A DNA stretch of 64,000 nucleotides from Polyodon spathula (Eukaryota > Chordata > Actinopteri > Acipenseriformes > Polyodontidae), in NCBI RefSeq assembly GCF_017654505.1, contig NC_054543.1, positions 29,952,025 through 30,016,024 of the forward strand, given 5' to 3'. The position numbers and the translations under genes were made by a program. Below are positions 13,417-25,899 of the stretch, one piece after another (within the stretch, counting starts at the first letter, position 1; each line of letters begins with the position of its first letter). The notes beneath the pieces are model-generated. The model was not told the origin of the DNA. It did no database searches and saw only the letters and a list, made by a program, of their open reading frames with translations.

Positions 13417-14130
13417 TGTGACGGAGAGCGAATTAATCCGAATCAAAAATCTCCCTCTCGACCAGTGAGGGCACTGTACAACAGGAGCTGCGGGCTTCCT
13501 ACTGAATGGTTGGGCAGTTCATCCTGGGGACAGTCGGGAGCCGGCCATTCAGGAAGAGGGCGGCGTTATGGTACCTGGAGTCATCGCCCTAGTACGGTGA
13601 GCGAAGTTTCAGTCATGAATTGGAGGAGACGTGATTGAACTAGCTATCGGAGGGGGCGGGGCTAAGGGTACTTTAGGGGGACGTGACGCCGTAATCGGCT
13701 CCTTTGTTGTGGTTAATGGGAGGAGACAAGGACGGAATCTTGAATGAAGTGTGGGTTCATTGAGGAGTAATGTGTTTGTTTTGCCAGACGGCTGAACGAG
13801 CACCTGAAGGCGCACGAGCACCAGCACTCAGAGCACCGCACCTGCTCCAGAGCACCCAGTTTGGAGACGTGTTTTTGTGTTTATTATTTCGGGACTGCAA
13901 CCCCTTTGTTTTGTAGCTGGTAATACCCATTGCTGGGTAGAACCACCTTTATTATTTTGGGTCCAGTTTTCACTGGCAATACCCATTGCTGGGTAGAGCC
14001 AGCTTTATTATTTGAAACCCGGTTTAAAAAGGGCATTAAAAGAAACCTGACCGGTAGACTTTGTGTTTGTCCTTTGTTGGAGCACCTCAACTCACCTATA
14101 CACCGGAGCACTACAAACCACTTTGCCACA
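13417..14130. mobile_element. Solo LTR, second subfamily, exact 5-bp target-site duplication
   Basis: Starts TGTGACGGAG (13417) and ends CTTTGCCACA (14130), flanked by GTGAT at 13412-13416 and 14131-14135. The 714-bp unit is GC-richer than its surroundings. It holds a tandem duplication with a period of about 56 bp around 13919-14030, each unit carrying AATACCCATTGCTGGGTAG. The outer ends resemble those of the 10539 LTR but the body differs, so it is a separate subfamily. Orientation is probably plus (an ATTAAAAGAAACC region near 14035 could be the polyadenylation site) but not secure. Confidence 0.85.
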
Positions 14131-14789
14131 GTGATGCAGTCTGTAGTCTTTTCCAACACAACACTTATAGGTTAAACACTCCAAATCCTAGTACCTAAGG
14201 AAAAGGAAGTGAGGCTGAAGTCAAATCAAAGCACCGACAACATGGGAAGGTATAGTAGGTTTCAATTTACTCAGCTTGATACATTTTGGAGCAATTGATA
14301 ATTAAAAGGAAGGTGGGAGGAACCTCCAGGTTAAATTCCTGTTTGGAGAGAGTTATCTCCCTGAAATGTTCTAGTACTTTAGATACATTTTGAAGAATCC
14401 CGTGTATTTTGGTAAGAAAGTACATTATTTTGTGGGTAAGAATTGAATAGTTTTTTCTTTTAATGTCACTGCTTGCCATAGCACACAATACCTTACAAAA
14501 TCCCCCCCCCCCCCCCCCCACCCAAACACACACAGAGTATGTGCTCAACCAAACTCTGTCCCAAAACACATGCCTAGTGATAATGTAATATCAAATGTAA
14601 TTGTATTGTGTGAAACACACTTGATGTAACACATTATCTGCCTGTTTTATGCATTATGAATAACTGCGTGTATTCAGTTTCACTTATAAATAGTCATTTA
14701 GATTTCCTTCATGTGCTGGGCTATGTTGAATTGGGAGGCTGATTAGAAATGTGTGTAAAGTATATGGCTCCAGGCCGACAGGATAGTAT
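14131..14789. other. No gene recognised; poly-C tract
   Basis: Contains a run of about 18 C at 14502-14519. No coding sequence. The minus open frame across the C run is a translation of low-complexity sequence. Confidence 0.5.
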
Positions 14790-17256
14790 AAATTGGCAAT
14801 CAGTGTCTTAGAACGCCAGCCCTTCTAAGTGCCAGCCAGTCTAAGGGCCAGAAGTCCAAAGGCAGTCTGAGCTGTGGCCGTCAGAGCGAGGACAGGTGGA
14901 GCGAGGACCTTTTCCAAATCCCTCTAGATGGCTACTAGAGGCCTCATTCCTGCCTTGACACCTAACGTCTACTTCCCCTGGACATAGAGGGGTTACTCGT
15001 TACTCTCCAATCCCAGAATGAACACTGGTAAATACCTGTTCCACATACCCTTACTAACTCCTCCCCCTACGCTGCCTGCTACATACTTGAAAATTTCCTT
15101 TTTCAATAGTCGTTCCCGAATAACAAATCACTGCTTCTCAATGAACTTATAACTGATACCAATCTTGATATTCTCTGTCTAGCAAAAACTTGGCACTCTG
15201 TAAATGACATGCACTTACTGCATCTAGCCACTCCAAAGGGCTATTCTCTCTTTGACAAACCTCGCCTCACTGGCCGAGACGAGGGCACTGCTGTCATTGC
15301 TAATTTTGTGCTCGCTTCCTCGGTTCTTTCTTTGCCTGCCTTTTCTTCATTTGAACATCTCGCCATTAATCCCCCCTCTCCCATGTCCCTCACCCTTGCT
15401 GTTATCTACCGTTCAACTAAAAGCAACTGTGCTTTTATTGCAGAGTTCTCAGAATTCCTCTCCTTCTGCACTTCTACTGACAAAATCCTACTCCTAGGTA
15501 ACTTCAACATTCATGTGGACTTACCTTCCTCCCCTGTAGTGACCGACTTCAACACTGTTCTTGGGCTCTCTCAATCTGTCAACGTCCCCACTCACACCCG
15601 AGGACACACCCTGGATCTGCTCATCACCAGGGGCCTTGATGTCTCCAATCTCTCTGTCTCAGATGTCTCTATCTCTGTCCATTTCTTAATCACTGTTAAT
15701 ATTAATCTACCTGCTCCTTCCTCTGCTACTGATACTGTTGTCTCCTTCTATCCCAAGAATCTGCTGAATCCTCTGAAACTCTCAGAATGTGTCTCTGCAT
15801 CCCCTCTAATTGCTACTCTTCCTTCTTCAGTTGATGATGCCTTGACCCTCTACAACTCCACCCTTACTCATATCATTGACACTGTTGCCCCGCTTAACCA
15901 GAACCATCAAGAAATATCTAAACTGCCTATGGTACACCTTTGAACTTTGACTGCTTAAATCTGCCTGCTGCAAGCTCGAGCACACCTTGTCTATCTCTGT
16001 GCTTCTTACCTTGCTCCCTCCATTATGCACACTCTCAACCTGTTCCTGGACTCTGGCTCGGTTCCTGCTGTCCTCAAGCTTCCCCGAGTTACACTGGTAC
16101 TCAAAAAACCCTCACTTGACCCCTCTGACTTACCTAATTTCTGTCCCATCTCCAATCTTCCTTTTCTCTCAAAAACTCTCGAAAGGGCTGTAGCCAGTCA
16201 GCTAATGAAACATCTCACAGACAACAATCTGCTTGAATCTCTACAATATGGTTTCTGGCCCCATCACAGTACTGAAACCGCTCTGCTCTGGATTGTGAAT
16301 GATCTCCTGTTCAATGCTAATGCTAGTGCTCCCTCTGTGCTTGTCCTTCTTGACCTAACAGCTGCTTTTGACACCATAGATCATGGCATTCTTCTTGACC
16401 GCCTTCAGAAATATGTTGGACTCTCTGGACTTGTCTCACCTGGATGTCCTCTTACCTATCCGGACACATGTTGTCTGTTTTTTATGCTGGAAGCAGTGGT
16501 GTAGCAAACCCAGTCACTTGTGGGGTCCCCCAGGGATCTGCTCCTGGGCCCCTTCTCCAATATCTACATGCTTTGCTTAGGTCACTTCATCATCCAAAAC
16601 AACCTCATGCTTCACTCCTATGCTGACGACATGCCTGGATGTCTGCCAATTTTCTTCAACTGAACAGTACTAAATCAGAACTCCTTCTTTTAGGATCTAA
16701 AACTCAACTTAAGAATCTCAATATAGCTACCCTGAACCTCGGAAACTGTCTGCTGCTGCCTTCCCTCACAGTACAAAGCCTTGGTGTACTTCTTGACAAC
16801 AACCTCTCCTTTGATGCCCACATCTCCTCCATGGTCAAATCTTCCTTCTACCATCTTCAAAATATCTCCATCCCTTCCTTTCCCTTCCAGATGCGGAGAT
16901 ACTATGTCATGCATTTGTCTGCTCTCGACTCCTGCAACTCTTTATATGGTGGTCTCCCTGCACGCACCATAAACCCCCGCCTTGCCCAGCTGCACTGCTA
17001 CCTGTAAAGTTCAGGATTATGTTCAAAACTCTCCTGCTTACCTACAATGACCATCATCACACAGATCCCGAGTACCTCTTCAACCTGTTGACTCGTTATG
17101 TCCCTGCTAGCAAGCTGAGGTCCTCCGACTCTGGCCTGCTTGATATCCCCAAGCAAAAGTGCACCACACTTGGAAAACGCTCATTTAGCTTCATGGCTCT
17201 GACTCTTTGGAACTCTCTCCCAGCTTTGGTGCGTGATGATCCCACCGTCACTCACT
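14790..17256 (+). mobile_element. L2-clade LINE (near-complete but inactivated)
   Basis: LINE of the L2 group. After a putative 5' UTR (14790-15150) the AP-like endonuclease reads LLLGNFNIHVD near 15489-15521, THTRGHTLDLLITRG near 15590-15634 and SVHFLI near 15676. The reverse transcriptase follows in another frame: LPNFCPISNLPFLSKTLERA near 16130-16190, LESLQYGFWPHHSTETALL near 16233-16289, VLLDLTAAFDTIDHGILLDRL near 16345-16407, VTCGVPQGS near 16514-16540 and YADD at 16619-16630. A deletion follows YADD, then the C-terminal blocks NSTKSELLLLGSKTQL and SLGVLLDNNLSFDAHIS, and TLWNSLPALVRDD near 17200-17240. Catalytic positions are damaged: GDFN is GNFN and SDH is SVH. It is cut at 17257 by a TTAA-flanked element. 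Confidence 0.9.
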
Positions 17257-17260
17257 TTAA

Positions 17261-17880
17261 CCTTTTGCGGTCCTATGTTGGACCATGTCCGACATTACAA
17301 TTTTCCCTTTCCAGTCCTATGTCGGACCCTGTCCAACATCATCAAAAAGACGTAATGCACAGTTCTCTAGTCATTTTTTCTCTGGAAAAAGTTGAGAAAA
17401 TCTTTCAATGGCTAAGTGAGACCGATAGAAGCCGAATGAAGCCGAAAAAGCAAAAAACAAAGGCCGTATCTGATAGCCCCATGCACCACAAAGATAAGAC
17501 AGACATAAACAAAGGAAATAGCTGCTTCTGCATCCAGCGCTCAAAGAATATCAGGGACATTTGCAGAGCTTTTTGAGACGTTACAGTAATAAAATAATGA
17601 CTTGGGTCACAGTATTATTGAAGAGTTTGGTGATAAAACGAGTGATCAGGAGAGGATTTATCAGTATGCACATCTATAAAGAGGTATGTGAAAAATACAA
17701 TGAACAAGGGGTGGGCCTTGGCTGGAGATACAGTACTGAGTGTCCTTTTGCGATTCAGTGCCTTATAAACCTGTTTTACTAAAATATATTTTAAACAGCA
17801 CGTGTAAAATAAAAAGCGTGTGTGAAAATAAATTGGACCTGACGCGCCTGACAAGCGCTGAATAATTGGACCGCAAAAGG
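17261..17880. mobile_element. TTAA-flanked DNA element with 13-bp perfect TIR, 620 bp
   Basis: Begins CCTTTTGCGGTCC (17261) and ends GGACCGCAAAAGG (17880), a perfect 13-bp inverted repeat, flanked by TTAA at 17257-17260 and 17881-17884. Subterminally it holds several GTCGGAC/GTCCGACAT-type short palindromes near 17274-17334. There is no transposase. TTAA specificity fits piggyBac or Kolobok superfamilies, and the sequence alone does not decide between them. It is inserted in the L2 C-terminal coding region, so it is younger than that L2 copy. The open frame at 17019-17576 runs from L2 into this element and is chimeric. Confidence 0.88.
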
Positions 17881-18002
17881 TTAAGCTATTCAGTAATTGT
17901 CTTTTGAAGGTCAGGCTGTCAGGGAGTGTTTGTTGGATTAGAACCAGGTTACAGAGATTTGGCCAAGGCCTATGTAAAATGTGGAGTTTTCCACACATGG
18001 CA

Positions 18003-18092
18003 GACAATCAATCAATCAGCCAGTCTTTATTTTATATAGCGTCTTTCATAGTGGACCACCATCACAAAGCGCTTTACAAGATGCAGTAACAA
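18003..18092 (-). mobile_element. SINE/LINE 3' tail fragment
   Basis: On the minus strand it reads CTTGTAAAGCGCTTTGTGAT, then GGTGGTCCACTATGAAAGACG, then CTATATAAA, closely matching the 3' end of the SINE at 55848-56110. Only the tail is present here, as a detached LINE or SINE 3' end. Confidence 0.7.
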
Positions 18093-18437
18093 GAAGAAAA
18101 TTTATAATACTTTAATAGAGGGATGGCGCAGATGGTTGTAGACTTCCAGTCTAATCGCCTTCAGCACTTCTGAGGTGGAGAGATATCAATATCAATCACT
18201 CCTTGAAGGGATTTTCACATGGCTGCAGAACGACATCATTCTATTAAATCATTGTAGTATGAAACATCCTGATTGACGTGTACCACGATGGTAAGAAAGT
18301 ACAAATGGGGGAAATCACAAAGCTATTTACTCCAGTCATTAGCATCATTTGTATCTGAATGACAAATAAACACCATTAAACTTACAGAGCTAGAAATAGA
18401 AAGCCCAGGAATTTAATTTGCGGGTAGAACAAATCTT
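18093..18437. other. Unassigned; possible tRNA-like stretch
   Basis: GGATGGCGCAGATGGTTGTAG near 18121 resembles the start of a tRNA-derived SINE head (A-box-like), but no B box or body follows clearly. Otherwise unrecognised. Confidence 0.3.
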
Positions 18438-18438
18438 T

Positions 18439-18508
<70 letters not shown>

Positions 18509-18525
18509 ATATATATATATATATG
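18438..18525. repeat. (TA)n microsatellite
   Basis: Imperfect TA array with ATAAATA and TATTATA interruptions. Confidence 0.93.
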
Positions 18526-19772
18526 TAGCAAAAGTTTTTTAAAAATAGGTTTGTGAGAATCCATAATCTTTTGTGAGAATCTGAACTAAATACACTTCAT
18601 GTATTTAATTTTCACACCTCACGGTGCACCACACGTACCACAGTTGTCATGTTCAATTTGTACCGCCTCTAACTGCTTCAGAAAAGTTGGGGGGAAAACC
18701 AAAATGCAAAAAAGGAAGATATGATTAAATAAATAAAACTTGTTTAATTGATTTTTAAAAGAAGTGCACAAAAAATATATTATACACATGTAAAGAGAAA
18801 AAGGAAATTACATTTCCTTCAAAAAAAAATACTAATATTAATTTTAAAAAGATAATTAAAAAGCGAGAGACAGAAAAGAGGATATTAAAATGAAAACAGA
18901 CAGATAAGTGTCACAAGCAAATCACCAAGAAAGTTTGAGTCTATTGATATAAGTTAGAAAGGGCTGCTGAACACGCAGTGTAACCTTGATTTTCCCCAGC
19001 TTAAAAAAAAGAATTACAAATGAGGACAGGGCAGCTTGATTCCAATTCAACAAGATCAGTTGTCTTGCCAGAGAAGGCCAAGGTGTCAGACTGCAATCTG
19101 TAAAAAGCTGTTTCCCTGGGTGCTGCACCAAAATAGAGCTATAAGTGGCGAGGGATCAATGGGTGGATTTAGGATCTGTGAGAGACTCAAAGATGGAGGT
19201 CCAGAATGGTGCCAAACTGAGAAAGACCAGTACACATGGATCAGGGTGGCAGGGGCTTGCTTACGTCAGTCACATGTTGGATCCCAGTCAGGGATTTTTT
19301 TTTCCAGTTTGGCTGTAGATAAATGGATATGATGCAGACTTTTAAATTGTATCACCCCATGTTCAGCACAAATTCATGAGGAGAGCGCTTGAGAAAACAT
19401 GGACTCCCATACCTAATCTGAAAATTCAAACCTTAAATCCAGGGATGGATAATGCAAATAAAATATTGTGGAGTACATTTGTGATATTACTCACTTACTG
19501 CTAGGAGTGGATTTATTGATGTCTTTGTTTTATATTATACAATATATAAAGTAACACAGGTTCAGTAACTGTATAGCCTGCATTTTGTATATTTGCTGGG
19601 TTGAATCATCGTGGACTGTCCCTATTTAATAGGAATATGGGAATAAAGACAGTTTACTTAAATACATTAGTCATGAACAAGCTTTACAAGAATAAAACAT
19701 TAGCTGTGGTTCAGGTTAATGCTGATATTTTCATTCAATTAATATTTATAAAGACATCATTAATATTTAATA
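18526..19772. other. No gene recognised
   Basis: AT-rich sequence. A moderately GC-richer patch near 19020-19330 has short overlapping open frames on both strands but no motif that I recognise. Confidence 0.45.
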
Positions 19773-20997
<1,225 letters not shown>

Positions 20998-21014
20998 TAC
21001 ATACACACATATCT

Positions 21015-22510
21015 TGTAAACCGGTGACTCACCACACAGGCTCGCTCGGGTTCTTTTCCTTTCCAAACACGACCCAACACACAGGGTTTGAGAGAATAAG
21101 CACTAACACACACATTTAATGATACAAAATAAATAAAAAAAAAAAAAAAAAAAACACCTAGCTCCTTCAGAGCACTAACTAAACATTTGTCAGGAACCTA
21201 CTCCAAATACTCGCTATTTACCGGCTGAAAACAAAAACAGTTTTTTAGGCAGGGAGGATTTTAACTCTCTCACTGCTGTATTAAATATCCTCCCCTTTGT
21301 CCTTCCAAGACACCGGCCGTACCAAGGCCAACTACCACCACCCTTAAAAGGACCTTCCACCCCCAAGTCTGATTTCTTTAATCTTCGCCCTCTTGTACGG
21401 GCGGGCTTGAGGGTGGGTCAGTCCTTCCTTGGTGCCCATGAAAAGGAGAGACCCGGATGATATGCCCTTGGCAACTGCAGTGCAGGCCAGTGACCAGGAA
21501 CGAGCAGTGACAAAAAGAAGTGTGAACTGACGCAGCGATGTCTTGGTGACCAGGGGAAGCGGAGCAGTGGGTAGAGGGAATACAGCAAGCAGTAGGGGGA
21601 ACCCCAGTGACATCTTCCTCCTGTGCAGAAACGTCTTGTCTTCAAGGGGATGTGGAGTAAGGGACCAGGCAAGGAACTGTGCCAGGCAGTGCTGCGACCT
21701 GGGCACAAAGTCGAGCAGAGGGAGATCCGGCAATTCCGGACAGTTGTCCCTGCTCACGGTGCATGGGACCGCATCCATCAGTGCCGGAGTGGCATTCACG
21801 GGCTGCGGCTGCGGCTGTAATGGAGGTGTGCTGATCCCCTCCTCACCTTTGATTGCAGCCCATGGGTCTGGAGAAGGCAGTGGCTCCACCTCCTCTGGTG
21901 CTGGACACAGTGGTTTTTTTTCCTCTGGAGCTGGAGGCAGTGGGGCTTCTTTTGCCTGCTCCCATTTCTAGAGCAGTAGCTCCAGATCTGTTGTTTACCT
22001 CTCTGGCAGCCATCATTCCAGTCGTCCCTTCCTGTTCTGCTCCTCCTGAGCAGCAGTATTCTTTTTGATTATTTCAATTAATTATTTTAAATCCATTTCT
22101 GATTGTGTGTCGAGTCAGAAAGGCACTTCTGACACCACATGTAAACCGACGACTCGCCACACAGGCTCACTGGTTATTTTCCCTTCCAAACATGACCCAA
22201 CAGACTGGATTTGAGAGAACAAGCGCTGACACGGATGTTTAATGATACAAAATAAATCAAAACAAAACAAACACCTAGGTTCTTCAGAGCACTAACTAAA
22301 CAAAAAAAACAAAAACACAGTTTTTAATGTTGAAAACAAAAAGGCTTCACACAATACCTTTTCTTAATTGAAACACCATCAATCGAGCTCTCCACATAGG
22401 AGTCTGGTTTCTTTAAATATCCTGCACCTGACTCGAATTTACAATAATGACCAGGTGCAGGTGATAATTAACAATAAAACAATTAATCAAAACATGTTTT
22501 TTTGTGTTTT
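21015..22510 (-). mobile_element. Non-autonomous LTR retrotransposon, minus strand
   Basis: Two direct repeats beginning TGTAAACCG lie at 21015 and 22140; they share ACTC(A/G)CCACACAGGCTC, TTTAATGATACAAAATAAAT and CAGAGCACTAACTAAAC, so they are the left and right LTRs of one element. Immediately inside the right LTR (22124-22137) the plus strand reads CACTTCTGACACCA, the 3' end of tRNA-Leu. On the minus strand this is TGGTGTCAGAAGTG, a primer-binding site two bases from the LTR. The element therefore reads right to left. Internal DNA is only about 0.75 kb and holds a proline-rich 181-codon frame, with no protease, RT or integrase. The outer right boundary is uncertain. Confidence 0.78.
21344..21889 (-). 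CDS. Proline-rich open frame inside the LTR element
   Basis: Open frame of 181 codons on the element's coding strand, starting MEPLPSPDPW and rich in Pro, Leu and Ser. I recognise no gag, zinc-knuckle or enzyme motif in it. It may be a relic of a gag region or only an accidental frame through GC-rich DNA. A comparable Pro/Leu-rich minus frame lies in the LTR-derived region at 44907-45398. It is reported because it is the longest frame in the element; coding status is doubtful. Confidence 0.3.
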   Translation of the reverse strand: MEPLPSPDPWAAIKGEEGISTPPLQPQPQPVNATPALMDAVPCTVSRDNCPELPDLPLLDFVPRSQHCLAQFLAWSLTPHPLEDKTFLHRRKMSLGFPLLLAVFPLPTAPLPLVTKTSLRQFTLLFVTARSWSLACTAVAKGISSGSLLFMGTKEGLTHPQARPYKRAKIKEIRLGGGRSF

Positions 22511-22518
22511 TTAGGAGG

Positions 22519-22526
<8 letters not shown>

Positions 22527-22571
<45 letters not shown>
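22527..22571. repeat. (TA)n microsatellite
   Basis: Simple TA array directly outside the LTR element. Confidence 0.93.
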
Positions 22572-22572
<1 letters not shown>

Positions 22573-23269
22573 CTGTAAGAAAATCGTGATTCTTTTTATT
22601 ATCAAGTTGTGACCACTGTAAAGTTACGGTTTCAGTGCAGTCATAAATAAACAATTTGCATATATATATGCTTTCAAAAACAACAATAAGAAAAAAAAAA
22701 CATATAAATAGATAACCAGAACATAAGTTCTTAAGGCTCCGTTTATCACCGTTTGAAATAAAAGATTTTATGCTGTGTTTCATTGCAAGTGACAAGTTGC
22801 AGCTAACATTAATGACGCATAACATACAATACTTGCATAACAATAAAAGCTCACTCACAAAATTGAACAGCCACTACAGCATTTGCAAAACAGCAATAAA
22901 CCGTCAGTCACAAAATGTTACAGCAAGTACTTGCATCACTGCCCACAGAAGGTCACTGGTTGGCTAGAGAGGACGACAAGGCATACCAACCCCCCACTAG
23001 CAAAAGACAATGTCAGAGTGACGTTTCTTTTGCTGTTACAGTTTATATTTTTCAACATTATTTTGCAACGAAATTCCGAAATAATAGAAACATTGTAGTC
23101 ATATTAAAGTTGAGGCAACTATAAAACGCTGTGGGCGGTGTTGAAAGTTATTTCTAAGATAGTTTGGAAACACTTGCGGATTCTACATAATTCAGAAAAA
23201 AAAATTAAAAAGTATTTTTTAAGACCATAGTTGTAGCATTCAAAAGAGAAGTTAAATAAGCTAATTGAC
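22572..23269. other. No gene recognised
   Basis: AT-rich sequence with only short overlapping open frames and no known motif. Confidence 0.45.
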
Positions 23270-23712
23270 AGAATAGGTTCTATAAATACTTGCACTAGTA
23301 CTTATGATGTGTGTAAATACATGGACAAAAATAAAAATATAATTGAACATAAGAACAACACATCCACTGAAAACGAATACATACTGCAAAAAATATCAAT
23401 GTTGCTTATGGAATAGCCTGTGAAAAATGTGATGAAACAAAATATGTTGGAGAGACTAGAACAACTTTATATAAAATAATTCAGAACCACCTTTCATTAA
23501 TTAGAAATAAAATAAATAAATAAATAAATAAATAAATGAACCAATAGTACAGCACTTCACCAGTCAAGGACATGACATAAATGATGTAAAGTTTGTAGTA
23601 TTAGAACAGCTAAAATTAGACAAAGCGACATATAGAAGAATAAAAGAAAGTAAATGGATAAATAGACTGAACACGATTATGCCAGCGGGACTCAACAGAA
23701 AAGAATGAACTA
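23270..23712 (+). mobile_element. Penelope-like element, GIY-YIG endonuclease end
   Basis: Remnant of a Penelope-like retroelement, which fuses a reverse transcriptase to a C-terminal GIY-YIG nuclease. The readable part starts with a cysteine-bearing linker (CTSTYDVCKYMD near 23292-23327), then INVAYGIACEKCDETKYVGET from about 23394 to 23456, which is the GIY...YVG core with the CxxC linker. An NHLSLIRNK block follows near 23485. An (AAAT)n expansion at about 23505-23537 interrupts it. It resumes with IVQHFTSQGHDINDVKF, ATYRRIKESKWINRL and TIMPAGLNRKE, ending at a stop near 23706. The active-site Arg (TRTTL) and Glu (KESKW) that families usually keep are still visible. The RT part is missing. 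Confidence 0.82.
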
Positions 23713-24107
23713 ATTAACTCCAATAAATATATATAACATTTAAATAAATAAATAAATAAAATTAATTCAAAAGTTGTGCATGCTGATGCGCTGGGGAGGC
23801 AAAATCAAGGCTGATATTCATACCCAGCATTGTATGATAATATAAATATTAGTTTGTATAAAATAGTGTTAATTAGAATTAACACAGATTTAAAGATAGA
23901 TGTAAACATTATGTTACAATATGTAGAACATAAACAATAACCAGTAGTTTTCATGCCGTCAAACACCTATAAATACCTCCAATGTTTTGATTCAAACACA
24001 TGCTCCCTTGAGAAAAATATGTACAGCATAAATTTGGGCAGCTGGCTCTTTCAGCTCAGCTAAAATCAATAAAATAAAGCATGCAAAACTAGCAACCTTT
24101 TTTATGG
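23713..24107. other. No gene recognised
   Basis: AT-rich DNA with an AAAT array near 23742-23762, possibly the 3' flank of the Penelope-like element. Confidence 0.45.
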
Positions 24108-24300
24108 TATGGTATTGTGGACGGGGGAAGGTAGCAGCAGGGCTGGGAGGCTCTTTTGTACAGCAGTATCGGCGCTATGCTTCAGTATGAAAGGTCCCAG
24201 GTTCATGCCCGCCTTCCAGCTGTGTGTGGATTGCCTCACCTTGTGTGATGCGCCTGCCTGCGTGGAACCAAAATCACTACAGTATGTTTGGCAAAAACAT
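24108..24300 (+). mobile_element. Probable tRNA-derived SINE
   Basis: GGAGGCTCTTTTGTACAGCAG near 24149 resembles a tRNA-like head with an A-box, and CCCAGGTTCATGCCCGCC near 24197 contains a B-box-like GGTTCATGCCC about 45 bases later. A GC-rich body (CTGTGTGTGGATTGCCTCACC) follows. No target-site duplication was identified. Short open frames across it are not genes. Confidence 0.5.
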
Positions 24301-25674
24301 AACAAAATAAAATATATAGTATAACATTTTTTATTTATTATTATTTTATTTTTATTTTACAGCCTCCATTGTTTAACAGAATGGTGAAGCAACTCACTAG
24401 AAAGGGAAATGCCAAATTGCTTGGTAATTTGTCTGATTCAGGTTTTTTTTCAAGCGCTTGAACAATTTCCAACATTTTATAGCAAGAGAAGCAGCAGCTC
24501 ATTTCAGGGTTTCTGGAAAGATTTAATCAATGAATCAGTGTGCCTCAAGACACTGCTCGCGATGACAAATCGCTTTTGAAAAGATTGAATAAACCATTTA
24601 AGTTTAATGAAGATGAATTATCAGATTACAAAACAATACTGTATCCGATGTGAACACATCGCTAACGGTGCCAATAAGGTGTTATTTTAAGCCAAGTTCC
24701 TGTTCCTTTAGCCAGAACATTTACAATGAGAAAAATCACTGTTCCCTTAGACTCAATATCCTGATGCCTGAAGGTTTAAATAAAAAGGAATACTAGATTG
24801 TTACATCATTAACTATGTAGTAAATGACACCACAAACACAAATACAAAATAGTTGTAAACAGAAATAAGTGAGTGTCGTTATCATGGCATCAAAATCCTA
24901 TAAGAACTAACAAAAAATGAAGCACATTTGTTGATATGTCAGTAAGCTATTTATTAGACCTATTAATAGTCATGTAAGCTGTAGTTTCCTTTATTTGATA
25001 GAGACTTTCAGAACCAAAATTCCTGATGTGCAGGCTGTACGGTGACTGTATTGCTGGATTCGATAAGCTAAATTGTCTGCAGTTATTTGCAGTACACTCT
25101 GGCAGGAAACTAAGCACCCCTCTGTTGAAAACAAATAAATTGGTGAGTGGTACACAGTCATTTTGTAATGCTCCAGACATGTGGTTTCTTTCCTCCTTAA
25201 TCAGTTCCATATATTTTGGGTAATTAGCATTGAATCATTACCACTGAATTGTTTCATTAGGGTACAATAGTTGTTCTATTTAGACTCCTATGATGAAAGA
25301 GTAATATTAGGAATGCAGTAGCCAGCATTTAATTAAGCCCTTTTCTAATCACTGATTAAATGCCAGTAATGGACTGTTCTATTGCCTGTTGCTTTATCCA
25401 ACAAGAGAACTTGGTGTTTTGTACCATAGTGCTGTCATTGACATTGACTTCATTATTGTTAAACTAAATGTCCACACTGACTTTTGGTAAACAGATATGA
25501 CCTGGGTGATCATATTTGTGCTTTATTTATTTATGTATTTATTTTTTATTTGTGTGTTTTCTGTGGTGTGTATTGTGAGACATTGTTGCCTATTGCACAG
25601 GGGACCTTAATGCAAATTAAGCCTTGGTCCTACTGAGTCACATCCCAGTTAACATTTAATAAATACATAAATAA

Positions 25675-25678
<4 letters not shown>
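24301..25678. other. No gene recognised
   Basis: AT-rich, low repeat content. Small open frames on both strands around 24947-25223 overlap each other. It could be unique intergenic or intronic DNA. Confidence 0.5.

Positions 25679-25760
<82 letters not shown>
25679..25760. repeat. (TA)n microsatellite
   Basis: About 40 TA units, the longest nearly uninterrupted TA array in the left half of the window. Confidence 0.95.
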
Positions 25761-25761
<1 letters not shown>

Positions 25762-25899
25762 CTAATACTAGATGGTTGATAAATCTATTTCTTTTTTCTC
25801 CCCTTGTGTGAAAATTAAGCCTTTGACCACGTATATATTTTGCATAATTTAGTTATTCAAACCTTCCAAATTCAAACCTTATAAATGAGATTTTTAAAT

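Noticed and set aside
17019..17576. 185-codon frame with a Lys-rich end
   Set aside because: It runs from the L2 C-terminus across TTAA into a non-coding DNA element.
23505..23760. AAAT arrays as possible CRISPR or structured repeats
   Set aside because: They are simple tetranucleotide repeats without spacers.
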